DNA from: Firmicutes bacterium CAG:631
GTDB lineage: Bacteria; Bacillota_I; Bacilli_A; RFN20; CAG-631
NCBI GenBank assembly: GCA_000433015.1
Contig: HF998023.1
Span: forward strand, 58,474 to 110,147
Direction of reading: 5' to 3'
Length of the DNA: 51,674 nt
Every line of letters starts with the position of its first letter. The first letter of the stretch is position 1. Shown here piece after piece: positions 28,848 through 36,459 of this stretch. The position numbers and the translations under genes were made by a program. Under the pieces are notes generated by a model, which saw nothing but the letters and a program-made list of their open reading frames with translations, had not been told where the DNA came from and searched no databases.

Positions 28848-29819
28848 ATGAAACCAATTAATGGAACATGGTTAGAAATTCATCATCATGGATTACCGGA
28901 AGGAAAGTATTTTAATCCAATGATTCATGAATTTAGTGACAAACAATGGAAAGCAAAAGTTAAAGAAATTGCTTCATTAAAGATGAAATATATTGTCTTA
29001 ATGGGAATTGCTTATACGGATTATGAAATCCAAGAAAGTTATTTTCCATCAACGATTTATCCAAAATCAAAAAGAATAAGAGCCAAAGAGCCCATTAAAG
29101 CGATTTTACAAGAAGCAGAAAAGCAAGGGATGAAGGTATTTTTAAGTGTAGGATTTTATGGTCCTTGGCCTCAACCTTATGAAAATATGATTTCTGAAGA
29201 AGTGTATCAAAAAGCAACCAAAGCAATGAAGGAATTATATGATTTATACGGTCATTATGAAAGTTTTTATGGTTGGTATTATCCTGATGAAACGGAAATA
29301 GAACCTTATTTTCATCCAGAATTTATTCAATATGTGAATCGGTATAGTGCTTTTGTCAAAACCCTCAATCCTAATTTAAAAACTTTAATCGCACCTTATG
29401 GAACACGAAAGGTTCAAACTGATGATTATTTTGTGCAACAACTCAAAGAATTGGATGTTGATTTTGTGGCTTATCAAGATGAAGTGGGTGTAAAAAAAGC
29501 GACACCAGAGCAAACAAAAGAATTTTATAAAAATTTAAAAAAAGCTCATGATCAAGCCAATCGTAGTAAATTATGGGCAGATGTGGAAACCTTTACTTTT
29601 GAAGGAGAGGTTTATAAAAGTGCGCTTTTACCAACCCCTATCAAAAGATTAGAAGCTCAATTAGAATCTGTTTCTCCTTATGTTGATGAAATCTTAGTTT
29701 TTGAATACCAAGGCATGATGAATCAACCACAAACGATTGCTTTTTGTGGTCATCCAGATTCGATTCAATATTATAAAGATTATAAAAAATTGTTAAAAAA
29801 GATTACCAAAGGAAAATAA
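28848..29819 (+). CDS. DUF4434 domain protein, TIM-barrel glycosidase-like
   Basis: 323 residues with the DUF4434 N-terminal pattern (GTWLEIHHHG, then IASLKMKYIVLMGIAYTDYE) and the barrel-type strands KVFLSVGFYGPW, FYGWYYPDETEIEP (an acidic strand end that resembles a catalytic carboxylate), LIAPYGTRK and KLWADVETFTFEGE. DUF4434 proteins are related to glycoside hydrolases, but the activity is not established. No signal peptide, so it acts in the cytosol. An extended -10 (TGGTATAAT, 28807-28815) and GAGAGGA lie upstream. The next gene starts one base after its stop. Confidence 0.75.
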   Translation: MKPINGTWLEIHHHGLPEGKYFNPMIHEFSDKQWKAKVKEIASLKMKYIVLMGIAYTDYEIQESYFPSTIYPKSKRIRAKEPIKAILQEAEKQGMKVFLSVGFYGPWPQPYENMISEEVYQKATKAMKELYDLYGHYESFYGWYYPDETEIEPYFHPEFIQYVNRYSAFVKTLNPNLKTLIAPYGTRKVQTDDYFVQQLKELDVDFVAYQDEVGVKKATPEQTKEFYKNLKKAHDQANRSKLWADVETFTFEGEVYKSALLPTPIKRLEAQLESVSPYVDEILVFEYQGMMNQPQTIAFCGHPDSIQYYKDYKKLLKKITKGK

Positions 29820-29820
29820 A

Positions 29821-30999
29821 ATGCAAATAAAGCTTTATCCTGTTTTTTCTTCTTTACATCAAAAAAATGCGATTCAAGCAGAAAGTCAAGCATTGATGCA
29901 ATATATAAAAGAGGCTTTGCAAGTCAATATTGGTTATTCCACACTTGAACAATTATATCAAGATGCAGCTTTATCTTGTGTTTTTATTCAAAGTGGTGGT
30001 TCAGAACAGGAATTTTTAAAAATTTATCCTCATCTACAATCGCCAATTTATCTTTTGACAACGGGCTTTAATAATTCTTTAGCAGCCTCAATGGAAATTT
30101 TAAGTTTTTTAAAGTCACAAAATGTTGAAGCAGAAATTATTCATGGTAGTTTTAAAGAAATAACAGAGCAAATCAAAACAATGATAAACTTTAAAAAAAT
30201 TCGTTTAGGAGTCATTGGAAAGCCAAGTGATTGGTTAATTGCAAGCCAAGTCGACTATCAAAAAGTTCAAAAGCAATTTAAAATTGAACTCGTTGATATT
30301 GCCATTGAAGAACTTATTGAATTGGTTCATACAATGGCGAATTCACAAATTGATTTGAATGCATACTCTTTTCCAACTTTTGATTCCAATCAATTAACGG
30401 ATGCAATGAAGGTTTATCAGGCTTTAAAACAAATCATTCAAAAATATCAATTACAAGGATTAACCGTTCGTTGTTTTGATTTATTAAAACCATTAAAGAC
30501 AACCTCTTGTCTTGCTTTTGCTTTATTAAATCAAGAAGGGATTATTGCAACTTGTGAAGGAGATATTCCTTCGATGCTATCGATGTATATTTTAAAAACA
30601 GTAACGCAGCAAATTGGTTTTCAAGCGAATCCTTGTCAAATTAAAAGAAATCAAAAACAAATCACATTTGCTCATTGTACCATCCCTTTAAATATGGTTA
30701 AACCCTATTCATTCATGACTCATTTTGAATCGAATATCGGTGTTGCTATCCAAGGTAAATTAAAAAAATCAACAGTGACTTTGTTTAAATTATCCAATGA
30801 TTTACAGCATTTCTTTGTGGCAAAGGGAAAAATTATTCAAAATTTAAGTGAAAAAAATTTATGTCGAACGCAAATTGTTGTGCAACTTCAAAATAATATC
30901 GATTATTTTTTTAAAAATCCTTATGGGAATCATCACATTTTAGTATATGGCAATTATACTTCACGCATTAAAAAATATATGAAAAAATCGAGGAATTAA
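29821..30999 (+). CDS. L-fucose/L-arabinose isomerase-like protein
   Basis: 392 residues. LGVIGKPSDWLIASQVDYQ near 129 and the preceding Rossmann-like part (LTTGFNNSLAASMEILSFLK) resemble the fold of the FucI/AraA group, as does TTSCLAFALLNQEGIIATCEGDIPS (split by a Cys/Glu-rich region, near 222-245), where that group carries metal-binding Glu/Asp residues. The protein is shorter than true FucI (about 590). Its position directly behind the DUF4434 gene suggests a joint role in handling a sugar released inside the cell. The precise reaction is unknown. Confidence 0.55.
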   Translation: MQIKLYPVFSSLHQKNAIQAESQALMQYIKEALQVNIGYSTLEQLYQDAALSCVFIQSGGSEQEFLKIYPHLQSPIYLLTTGFNNSLAASMEILSFLKSQNVEAEIIHGSFKEITEQIKTMINFKKIRLGVIGKPSDWLIASQVDYQKVQKQFKIELVDIAIEELIELVHTMANSQIDLNAYSFPTFDSNQLTDAMKVYQALKQIIQKYQLQGLTVRCFDLLKPLKTTSCLAFALLNQEGIIATCEGDIPSMLSMYILKTVTQQIGFQANPCQIKRNQKQITFAHCTIPLNMVKPYSFMTHFESNIGVAIQGKLKKSTVTLFKLSNDLQHFFVAKGKIIQNLSEKNLCRTQIVVQLQNNIDYFFKNPYGNHHILVYGNYTSRIKKYMKKSRN

Positions 31000-31002
31000 A
31001 AA

Positions 31003-31656
31003 ATGGTATGGCAAGATTTTTTTAAAGAAGAAATCAAAAAAGATTATTATAAACAACTCATGGCCTTTGTTCGTAAAGAATACAAGATAGGGGTTTGTCA
31101 TCCTGATTATGATAAAATTTGGAATGCATTTATTTTAACACCTTTAGAAAAAGTAAAAGTAGTCATTTTGGGACAAGATCCTTATCACAATTATCATCAA
31201 GCGCATGGGTTGGCATTTTCTGTTCTTTGTAAAGAATTGCCACCTAGTTTAAAAAATATCTATCAAGAAATGGAAGATGATTTGAAAATAAAAGTTAATC
31301 AAGATGGTAATTTAAGTTATTTAAGTGAGCAAGGGGTATTATTATTAAATACGATTTTAACGGTGCGTCATAATCAACCCTTAAGTCATCAAAACAAGGG
31401 ATGGGAAATACTAACGGACCATGTTATTGAATTATTAAATCAGCAAGATCGTCCCATGGTTTTTGTATTATGGGGAAGTAATGCCAAATCAAAAATGAAA
31501 ATGTTAACCAATCCAAAACATCTTGTTTTAACTAGTGTTCATCCTTCTCCTTTATCCGCTTATCATGGCTTTTTTGGTTCCAAACCTTTTTCTAAAATCA
31601 ATCAATATTTAGTGCAAAATCATTTAGAACCGATTCATTGGGTAAAAGAAAAATAA
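31003..31656 (+). CDS. ung: Uracil-DNA glycosylase, family 1
   Basis: Removes uracil from DNA. Motif A VVILGQDPYHNYHQAHGLAF (water-activating Asp), SYLSEQGVLLLNTILTV, the uracil-binding Asn region VFVLWGSNAKSK and the leucine loop TSVHPSPLSAYHGFFGSKPF are all intact. 217 residues is normal. It begins three bases after the preceding stop and is likely co-transcribed with it. Together with the dUTPase at 8147 it limits uracil in DNA. Confidence 0.97.
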   Translation: MVWQDFFKEEIKKDYYKQLMAFVRKEYKIGVCHPDYDKIWNAFILTPLEKVKVVILGQDPYHNYHQAHGLAFSVLCKELPPSLKNIYQEMEDDLKIKVNQDGNLSYLSEQGVLLLNTILTVRHNQPLSHQNKGWEILTDHVIELLNQQDRPMVFVLWGSNAKSKMKMLTNPKHLVLTSVHPSPLSAYHGFFGSKPFSKINQYLVQNHLEPIHWVKEK

Positions 31657-31665
31657 AAAAATAGG

Positions 31666-31705
31666 CACAAGTCCTCACTTCTTACATATCATGTATTAGT
31701 GAGGA
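31666..31705 (+). promoter_or_regulatory. Sporulation-type promoter candidate and hairpin that covers the gerQ ribosome site
   Basis: CATATCAT (31685-31692) fits the mother-cell sigma-K -10 form CATAnnnT; an AC (31667-31668) lies 16 bp upstream where sigma-K -35 elements have AC. In the same stretch TCCTCACT (31672-31679) and AGTGAGGA (31698-31705) form an 8-bp perfect inverted repeat whose right arm contains part of the GAGGAG Shine-Dalgarno. It may be an operator or a structure that sequesters the site. The sequence does not decide between these. Confidence 0.4.
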
Positions 31706-31713
31706 GAGATAAA

Positions 31714-32127
31714 ATGGAATTTAATAACCAAAGATTTAATCCGGGATTTATGCATCAAGTCCCGCCCTATCCAACACCAGATGGCATGGTGCAACCATCA
31801 CCCAATGAAAGAGCCGACACTGAAACGGTAAAAGCAAAACCACAAGACAATGGTGGAGAAGATACGTTTGTCAATACAGTTTTAAGAAACACCATTGGCC
31901 GTCGGGCTCAACTTTATTTTAGTTATCCCGATAGTGATAAGTGGAGAGACATTGTTTATGATGGAATCATTGAACTTATCGGAGAAGACTATATTATTAT
32001 TAGTGAACCTACTACCAAAAAAGTTCAAGTATTGTTAATGCTTTATTTAGAATGGGTAGAATATGAAATTTTACCGACGGATGTTCGACCAATTTGGCAT
32101 ACAAAAACAAAGGGAGAAAAAAATTAA
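31714..32127 (+). CDS. gerQ: Spore coat protein GerQ-like
   Basis: 137 residues. The N-terminal third is low-complexity (Pro/Gln/Asn-rich, with PPYPTPDGMVQPSP). The C-terminal part (about 50-120) carries the GerQ block: TVLRNTIGRRAQLYFSYP, then WRDIVYDGIIELIGEDYIII, VQVLLMLYLEWVEYEI. Established: GerQ sits in the inner coat of Bacillus spores, is cross-linked by transglutaminase and localises the cortex hydrolase CwlJ. ATG 31714 follows GAGGAGAG. It lies behind ung but has its own candidate promoter. Its stop overlaps the convergent DUF3737 stop (TTAA). Confidence 0.85.
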   Translation: MEFNNQRFNPGFMHQVPPYPTPDGMVQPSPNERADTETVKAKPQDNGGEDTFVNTVLRNTIGRRAQLYFSYPDSDKWRDIVYDGIIELIGEDYIIISEPTTKKVQVLLMLYLEWVEYEILPTDVRPIWHTKTKGEKN

Positions 32128-32140
32128 TCTCCCTTTTTTT
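32109..32140. terminator. Bidirectional terminator overlapping two stop codons
   Basis: AAAGGGAGA (32109-32117) pairs with TCTCCCTTT (32128-32136), with T runs on both strands. The stop codons of gerQ and DUF3737 lie in the loop. Confidence 0.9.
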
Positions 32141-32972
32141 GTACGATAATTTTTGTTTTATTTTTTGGATTTTCTAAAATGAGTTGTTGATAAGATTTGA
32201 CTGTAATTTTTCCCTTTTTAGGATTTTTAATTGAAACGATATCACTACAGATGGAAGCATGAACCGAGCTATTTTCAAAACTTAAATCTGTATCTTCCAT
32301 TGTACAATCAATTAATGTTAAATTTTTACAATAACATAAAGGTTGTGTTCCTTTAATATGGCAATGAATTAAGGTTAAATTTTTAGAATACCAACCTAAA
32401 TATTCGCCCTCTAATGTTGAATCTATAACCGTTACATGGTTGGTATGCCAAAAAGCATCTTTTGTAGATAAATGACTATTTTTAATAGTCATATGATGAA
32501 CATATTGAAAAGAATATTTTCCTACAAATTGCATGTTTTCAATTTCAATGTTTTGACTTTCAAAAAAAGCATATTCACTTTCTAAAAAGGTGTTTAAAAC
32601 TTGAATGTAATGACAGCGCCAACCAAATTCTGGAGAATGAATGGTACTATTTGCAATGAAAATATCTTTAGATTCTCTTAATGTTTTAATTCCTTGAATC
32701 TCTGTATGATAAATTTTAATATTTTCAGAATACCATAATGGGGCACGACAGTTGGTAGACATTAAAGATTGTTCTATATAGATAGAATGGTTATGCCATA
32801 AAGGATATCTTAAATCAAAAAAACAATGCATAATTTTAATATGATTGGCTTCTTTTAAAGCGGATTCTCCATCTTCTATTCCTTCAAAACGACATTGATT
32901 TAATAAAAGGTGGTTTTGTCCATAAAGTGCTCGTTCTTCGCCAAATATTTGATTTTCAATTTTTTGATACAT
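32124..32972 (-). CDS. DUF3737 family protein, right-handed beta-helix
   Basis: 282 residues with the DUF3737 start (KIENQIFGEERALYGQNH). The whole chain is a series of about 20-residue pseudo-repeats such as NHIKIMHCFFDLRYPLWHNH, ENIKIYHTEIQ, NHVTVIDSTLEGEYLGWYSK and KNLTLIHCHIKG, each with alternating hydrophobic residues. This is the signature of a pentapeptide-like or parallel beta-helix. No function is established. No signal peptide. AAGGTGATG precedes the ATG. It is transcribed separately from the feo operon, behind a terminator. Confidence 0.8.
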   Translation of the reverse strand: MYQKIENQIFGEERALYGQNHLLLNQCRFEGIEDGESALKEANHIKIMHCFFDLRYPLWHNHSIYIEQSLMSTNCRAPLWYSENIKIYHTEIQGIKTLRESKDIFIANSTIHSPEFGWRCHYIQVLNTFLESEYAFFESQNIEIENMQFVGKYSFQYVHHMTIKNSHLSTKDAFWHTNHVTVIDSTLEGEYLGWYSKNLTLIHCHIKGTQPLCYCKNLTLIDCTMEDTDLSFENSSVHASICSDIVSIKNPKKGKITVKSYQQLILENPKNKTKIIVQKKGD

Positions 32973-32995
32973 TTTTCATCACCTTGAATAAAAAT

Positions 32996-33025
32996 AAGAA
33001 TATTCAAATGAATATCCTTATTTAT
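32996..33025 (-). terminator. Terminator of the feo operon
   Basis: AAGAATATTC (32996-33005) pairs with GAATATCCTT (33010-33019) with one G-U pair. Downstream on the minus strand is a T-rich stretch. Confidence 0.8.
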
Positions 33026-33030
33026 TTTAA

Positions 33031-33201
33031 CTATTTTTTTTGTGTTTTGCAATGATGACAATGGGGGCAACTAGAGCAATCACAACATCCATGTTTTCCT
33101 TTTTTGCGATTGATAATTGAAGTCACTACAACTGAACCTACAATGAGGACACTTGCTATAATGACAATGACTTCAATGGCGGTAATGGCAAAGATGCTCA
33201 T
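33031..33201 (-). CDS. FeoB-associated Cys-rich membrane protein
   Basis: A 56-residue protein, too short for usual gene calls. One transmembrane helix (about 4-30: FAITAIEVIVIIASVLIVGS and on) is followed by a basic turn (NRKKGKHG) and a Cys/His cluster CCDCSSCPHCHHC (39-51). This is the well-known small partner found after feoB in Firmicutes, thought to bind iron at the inner mouth of the channel. Its ATG overlaps the feoB stop as ATGA, so it is translationally coupled. A terminator follows after 6 bp. Confidence 0.9.
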   Translation of the reverse strand: MSIFAITAIEVIVIIASVLIVGSVVVTSIINRKKGKHGCCDCSSCPHCHHCKTQKK

Positions 33202-35450
33202 GCCCTTTTTGCTTCTTTCTTATTCATTAGTACAATATATGCAATCACAGCAGCAATAATAACTGCAAAGATGAATGCTGTCCACCACCAAGAGCCGATT
33301 AAGTAAATCATCATTGCAACGATATAAGAAGTGACAAGCCAGAATACTAAAGTCCAATTAAATTTCTTTTTCGAAGGAAGTTCTGCTTTCGCTGTAGCTA
33401 CTGCGGCAAAGCAAGGAATTGTAGTCATATTGAAAGCAATAAAGGCAATGAGTGCTGGAATGGTAACTCCAGTAGCTTTAATCATTTCTGTAACGGATAA
33501 AATACCTTCTTCATCGCCAATAAATCCTGCAGTAATACATGCACCTAAAGTTCCAAAAGCGGCAATGACATTTTCTTTGGCGATTAAACCAATAATCGCT
33601 GCTACAGCAAATACCCAACCCCATCTTCCTAATTGTGAACCAAAACCTAGAGGTGTAAATAAAGGTTGAATGAGTTGTCCAATGCTAGCTAAGATACTTT
33701 CATCCATTCTTTCATCAGGTAAAAATCCCCAAGACCAAGAAAAATGAGATAAGAACCAAATAAGAATGGTTGATGCAAGGATAATCGTAAACGCTTTTTT
33801 AACAAAGTGTTTTGTTTTATCCCAAAGGTGAATCATTAAGTTTTTGAATCGAGGAGTGTGATAGGCAGGAAGTTCCATAATAAATGGTGGAACTGCACCT
33901 TTCATTGTTGTATTTCTCATTAATAAAATACTAACAATTGCAACAACCATTCCAAGTAAGTACATCGAATAAGTGATAATATCTGCATTGCCAACACCAA
34001 ATTGATAAACAATGGCACCGGCAACGGCAGTTAAAATTGGTAATTTTGCACCACAACTAAAGAAAGGAATAACCCGAATAGTTGCAGTACGTTCATTTTC
34101 ATCGGCTAAAGTTCTTGTATTAATCATTGCTGGAACGGAACAGCCAAAGCCCATGATCATAGGCATAAATGCTCGACCAGACAAACCAAATTTTCTAAAG
34201 GCTCTATCTAAAATGAAGGCAACACGAGCCATATAACCGCTGTCTTCTAAAATGGAAAAGAATAAGAATAAAACTAAAATTTGTGGTAAGAAAGATAAAA
34301 CAGAAAATAAACCGGCTAAAATCCCATCACAGATAAATCCTTGTACCCAAGAAGGGCTAGAAGAAAGCCATCCACTGACCCAGCCTGTAATGGAATCGGT
34401 AAGTAATCCTAACAAATTGGCTAAAATTACCCCGGGAGAATTGATCCCTCCTTCACCAAAGACGCCTTCAAATGCAGTGCCTTCTAAAGTTACAAAATCA
34501 TCACCTAATAATCCACCTAAATATAAAAAGTTTTCAGAGAAAGTTAAGTGAAAGATGATAAATAAGATGACTAAAAAGATAGGAATACCCCAAATTTTAT
34601 GGGTCAATACTTTGTCAATTTTATCCGATTTTGTAACGACAAGTTGATTTTTGTTATCTTTTGTTTCTTTTACTTTTTTTATTAAAATTCCCTTCACTAA
34701 AGTGGCAAGAAATTTATATCTTTCATCAGCAACTAAAGCTTCAAAGTCGGTTCCAAAGATATCGTCTTTAAAGGTCTTTTTAAAGTCATCCACCATTTGG
34801 ATGGCTTTTGTATGATCGGCTGATTCTAATTCATCGTTTTCAATTAATTTAATGGAATGGAATAAAGGATTTTCTACACCACTATGTTCTAACGCGATTT
34901 TAACATCACCAATTAAATGGCCTAAAGGTGAATTTTTTAAAACCGTTGTAGCCGTGCGTTTTGCATTAGAGATTTGATAAGCTCGTTCCATGAGTTCATC
35001 AATTCCCTTTTCTTTTAATGCCGAAATTTCAACAACAGGTAACCCTAATTTCTTTTCGAGTTCTTTTGCATCAATTTTGTCTCCACTTTTATCAACTAAA
35101 TCCATCATGTTTAAAGCAACGATGACAGGAACATCAATTTCCATTAATTGAGTGGTTAAATACAAATTTCTTTCTAGGTTTGTAGCATCCACAATATTGA
35201 CGATACAATCTGGTTTTTCATTTAAAATAAAATTTCTAGAAATGACTTCTTCTGGTGTATATGGAGATAAAGAATAAATTCCTGGTAAATCCACAATATT
35301 AATGGGCTCTTTACATTTTTTATAAACGCCTTCTTTTTTATCAACAGTAACACCTGGCCAGTTTCCTACATGAGCCGTACTTCCTGTTAAAGCATTGAAT
35401 AATGAGGTTTTTCCACTATTTGGATTTCCAGCTAAGGCAAATTTTTTCAT
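33198..35450 (-). CDS. feoB: Ferrous iron transporter FeoB
   Basis: 750 residues. The N-terminal GTPase has G1 GNPNSGKTSLFNALTG, G3 DLPGIYSL, G4 NMMD and G5 SALKEKG; a helical insertion domain follows (about 170-270), then the membrane part with gate motifs (GFGCSVPAMINTRTL, FFSCGAKLPILTAV). Established: it moves Fe2+ inward, a typical anaerobe's iron importer. The ATG overlaps the feoA stop (ATGA). It is controlled by the promoter and iron boxes at 35924-36009. Confidence 0.97.
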   Translation of the reverse strand: MKKFALAGNPNSGKTSLFNALTGSTAHVGNWPGVTVDKKEGVYKKCKEPINIVDLPGIYSLSPYTPEEVISRNFILNEKPDCIVNIVDATNLERNLYLTTQLMEIDVPVIVALNMMDLVDKSGDKIDAKELEKKLGLPVVEISALKEKGIDELMERAYQISNAKRTATTVLKNSPLGHLIGDVKIALEHSGVENPLFHSIKLIENDELESADHTKAIQMVDDFKKTFKDDIFGTDFEALVADERYKFLATLVKGILIKKVKETKDNKNQLVVTKSDKIDKVLTHKIWGIPIFLVILFIIFHLTFSENFLYLGGLLGDDFVTLEGTAFEGVFGEGGINSPGVILANLLGLLTDSITGWVSGWLSSSPSWVQGFICDGILAGLFSVLSFLPQILVLFLFFSILEDSGYMARVAFILDRAFRKFGLSGRAFMPMIMGFGCSVPAMINTRTLADENERTATIRVIPFFSCGAKLPILTAVAGAIVYQFGVGNADIITYSMYLLGMVVAIVSILLMRNTTMKGAVPPFIMELPAYHTPRFKNLMIHLWDKTKHFVKKAFTIILASTILIWFLSHFSWSWGFLPDERMDESILASIGQLIQPLFTPLGFGSQLGRWGWVFAVAAIIGLIAKENVIAAFGTLGACITAGFIGDEEGILSVTEMIKATGVTIPALIAFIAFNMTTIPCFAAVATAKAELPSKKKFNWTLVFWLVTSYIVAMMIYLIGSWWWTAFIFAVIIAAVIAYIVLMNKKEAKRA

Positions 35451-35683
35451 GATGGATCAACCTCCATTGTTACAAGTTCTGCTTCATTTTTTCGAAGTGT
35501 TAGTTCATATCCTCGAATATGAATTTCTAAAGGATCGCCAAGTGGCGCTTTTTTTCTTAAAACAACTTCAGCACCAGGAGTTACACCCATATCAAATAGT
35601 CTTCTCCTTGCTTTTCCTTCGCCGGCAATCGATTTAATAATACCGCGATCTCCGACATTGAATGCACTTAATTTTTTTTCCAT
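35447..35683 (-). CDS. feoA: FeoA domain protein (second copy)
   Basis: 78 residues, SH3-like FeoA domain: VGDRGIIKSIAGEGKARRRL, FDMGVTPGAEVVLRKKAPLG, IHIRGYELTLRKNEAELV. The start is ATG 35683, with AAGGGGGAG just upstream; the frame from 35707 would read through that site. Two FeoA genes in tandem are common in Firmicutes; the small proteins assist the FeoB GTPase. It overlaps feoB by 4 nt. Confidence 0.93.
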   Translation of the reverse strand: MEKKLSAFNVGDRGIIKSIAGEGKARRRLFDMGVTPGAEVVLRKKAPLGDPLEIHIRGYELTLRKNEAELVTMEVDPS

Positions 35684-35696
35684 ATGTCTCCCCCTT

Positions 35697-35909
35697 TTAA
35701 TACACAAAAATTTTAACAGCCGTATTTTTATCTAATGCCAAACGGCCATCTTTAATTAAACATATGAGATTTCCACCATTTTGACTTAAAATAGTGATTT
35801 TAGAATTAATTGTAATTCCTAAACTCTCTAAATGTTTTTTTAATTTTTCATCTACAGCAATTTTTCTTACTGTGAGTTCTTTTCCAATGGGTGCAATAGT
35901 AAGTGGCAT
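35697..35909 (-). CDS. feoA: FeoA domain protein (first copy)
   Basis: 70 residues of the FeoA type (IGKELTVRKIAVDEKLKKHL, ESLGITINSKITILSQNGG, ALDKNTAVKIFV). It is first in the operon; AGGAGG lies 8 bases before the ATG, and the regulatory box 35924-35939 sits immediately upstream of this ribosome site. It is more divergent than the second copy. Confidence 0.88.
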   Translation of the reverse strand: MPLTIAPIGKELTVRKIAVDEKLKKHLESLGITINSKITILSQNGGNLICLIKDGRLALDKNTAVKIFVY

Positions 35910-35923
35910 TTTAAAACCTCCTA

Positions 35924-35939
35924 GTTAGATTGACCTAAC
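35924..35939. promoter_or_regulatory. Iron-regulator box 1
   Basis: GTTAG-ATTGAC-CTAAC, an inverted repeat of 5+5 bp spaced by 6, inside the feo leader and next to the feoA ribosome site. It has the same half-sites and spacing as box 2. Half-sites GTTAG/CTAAC resemble DtxR/IdeR-type operators. Confidence 0.7.
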
Positions 35940-35957
35940 CAATAAATAAAATTAAAA

Positions 35958-35973
35958 GTTAGATAACACTAAC
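35958..35973. promoter_or_regulatory. Iron-regulator box 2
   Basis: GTTAG-ATAACA-CTAAC, located at the expected transcription start of the feo operon. The half-sites are identical to box 1 and the centres are 34 bp apart. Bound repressor here would block initiation. Confidence 0.72.
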
Positions 35974-35981
35974 CATTACAA

Positions 35982-36009
35982 ATTTTAGCATAGAATTCTA
36001 ACTTGTCAA
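35982..36009 (-). promoter_or_regulatory. Promoter of the feo operon
   Basis: Minus strand TTGACA (36004-36009), 16 bp, TAAAAT (35982-35987). The start site is expected near 35975, at the edge of box 2. Confidence 0.8.
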
Positions 36010-36032
36010 GGCTTTTGTCGTTTTTTTCAAAG

Positions 36033-36061
36033 TTGAAAAAAAAAGAATTTCTATTTATAAT
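36033..36061 (+). promoter_or_regulatory. Promoter of the DtxR-family regulator gene
   Basis: TTGAAA (36033-36038), 17 bp, TATAAT (36056-36061). No GTTAG-N6-CTAAC box lies over it, so the regulator gene itself may not be iron-repressed. Confidence 0.75.
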
Positions 36062-36085
36062 ATGAATAACCAGGGAGTGAAAAGA

Positions 36086-36457
36086 ATGCAAAAAGATGAA
36101 ACTTTAGAAAATTATCTTGAAACCATTTTAATTTTAACAGAAAAAAAGGGAAATATCCGTGCCATAGATATTAGTAATGAAATGAATTATGCAAAGGCAA
36201 CCATTAGTATTATGTTAAAAAAATATGCGGAAGCAGGGTATTTGGTTGTAGAAGAAAATGGCAATATTGTTTTGACACAAAAGGGCTATGCCATTGCTTC
36301 TAAAATATATGAAAGACATAATGTCATTGCTAAAATTTTGATGCGTTTAGGGGTTGACGAAAAAACAGCTTATGAAGATTCTTGTAAAATTGAACATGAT
36401 TTAAGTGAGCAATCTTTTCAATGTATTTTAGAACATTCTAAAAAACATGAGCAATAA
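36086..36457 (+). CDS. DtxR-family metal-dependent regulator, probably iron-responsive
   Basis: 123 residues: a winged helix (about 1-65, with AIDISNEMNYAKATISIMLK) and a metal-binding dimerisation helix bundle (RHNVIAKILMRLGV, YEDSCKIEHDLSE). The C-x2-EH pattern matches Cys102-Glu105-His106 of iron-type DtxR/IdeR, whereas MntR has Glu in place of the Cys, so iron sensing is inferred. There is no C-terminal SH3-like domain. ATG 36086 is chosen (GGGAGTG upstream), since 36062 lies in the -10. It is divergent from the feo operon, which carries two matching boxes. Confidence 0.85.
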   Translation: MQKDETLENYLETILILTEKKGNIRAIDISNEMNYAKATISIMLKKYAEAGYLVVEENGNIVLTQKGYAIASKIYERHNVIAKILMRLGVDEKTAYEDSCKIEHDLSEQSFQCILEHSKKHEQ

Positions 36458-36459
36458 CA

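Noticed and set aside
33331..34551. Several plus-strand open frames inside feoB
   Set aside because: They are shadows of a fully conserved feoB; no ribosome sites or family matches.
35910..36003. Riboswitch in the feo leader
   Set aside because: The leader contains only the two short inverted repeats that fit protein operators; no larger conserved fold or expression platform is visible.
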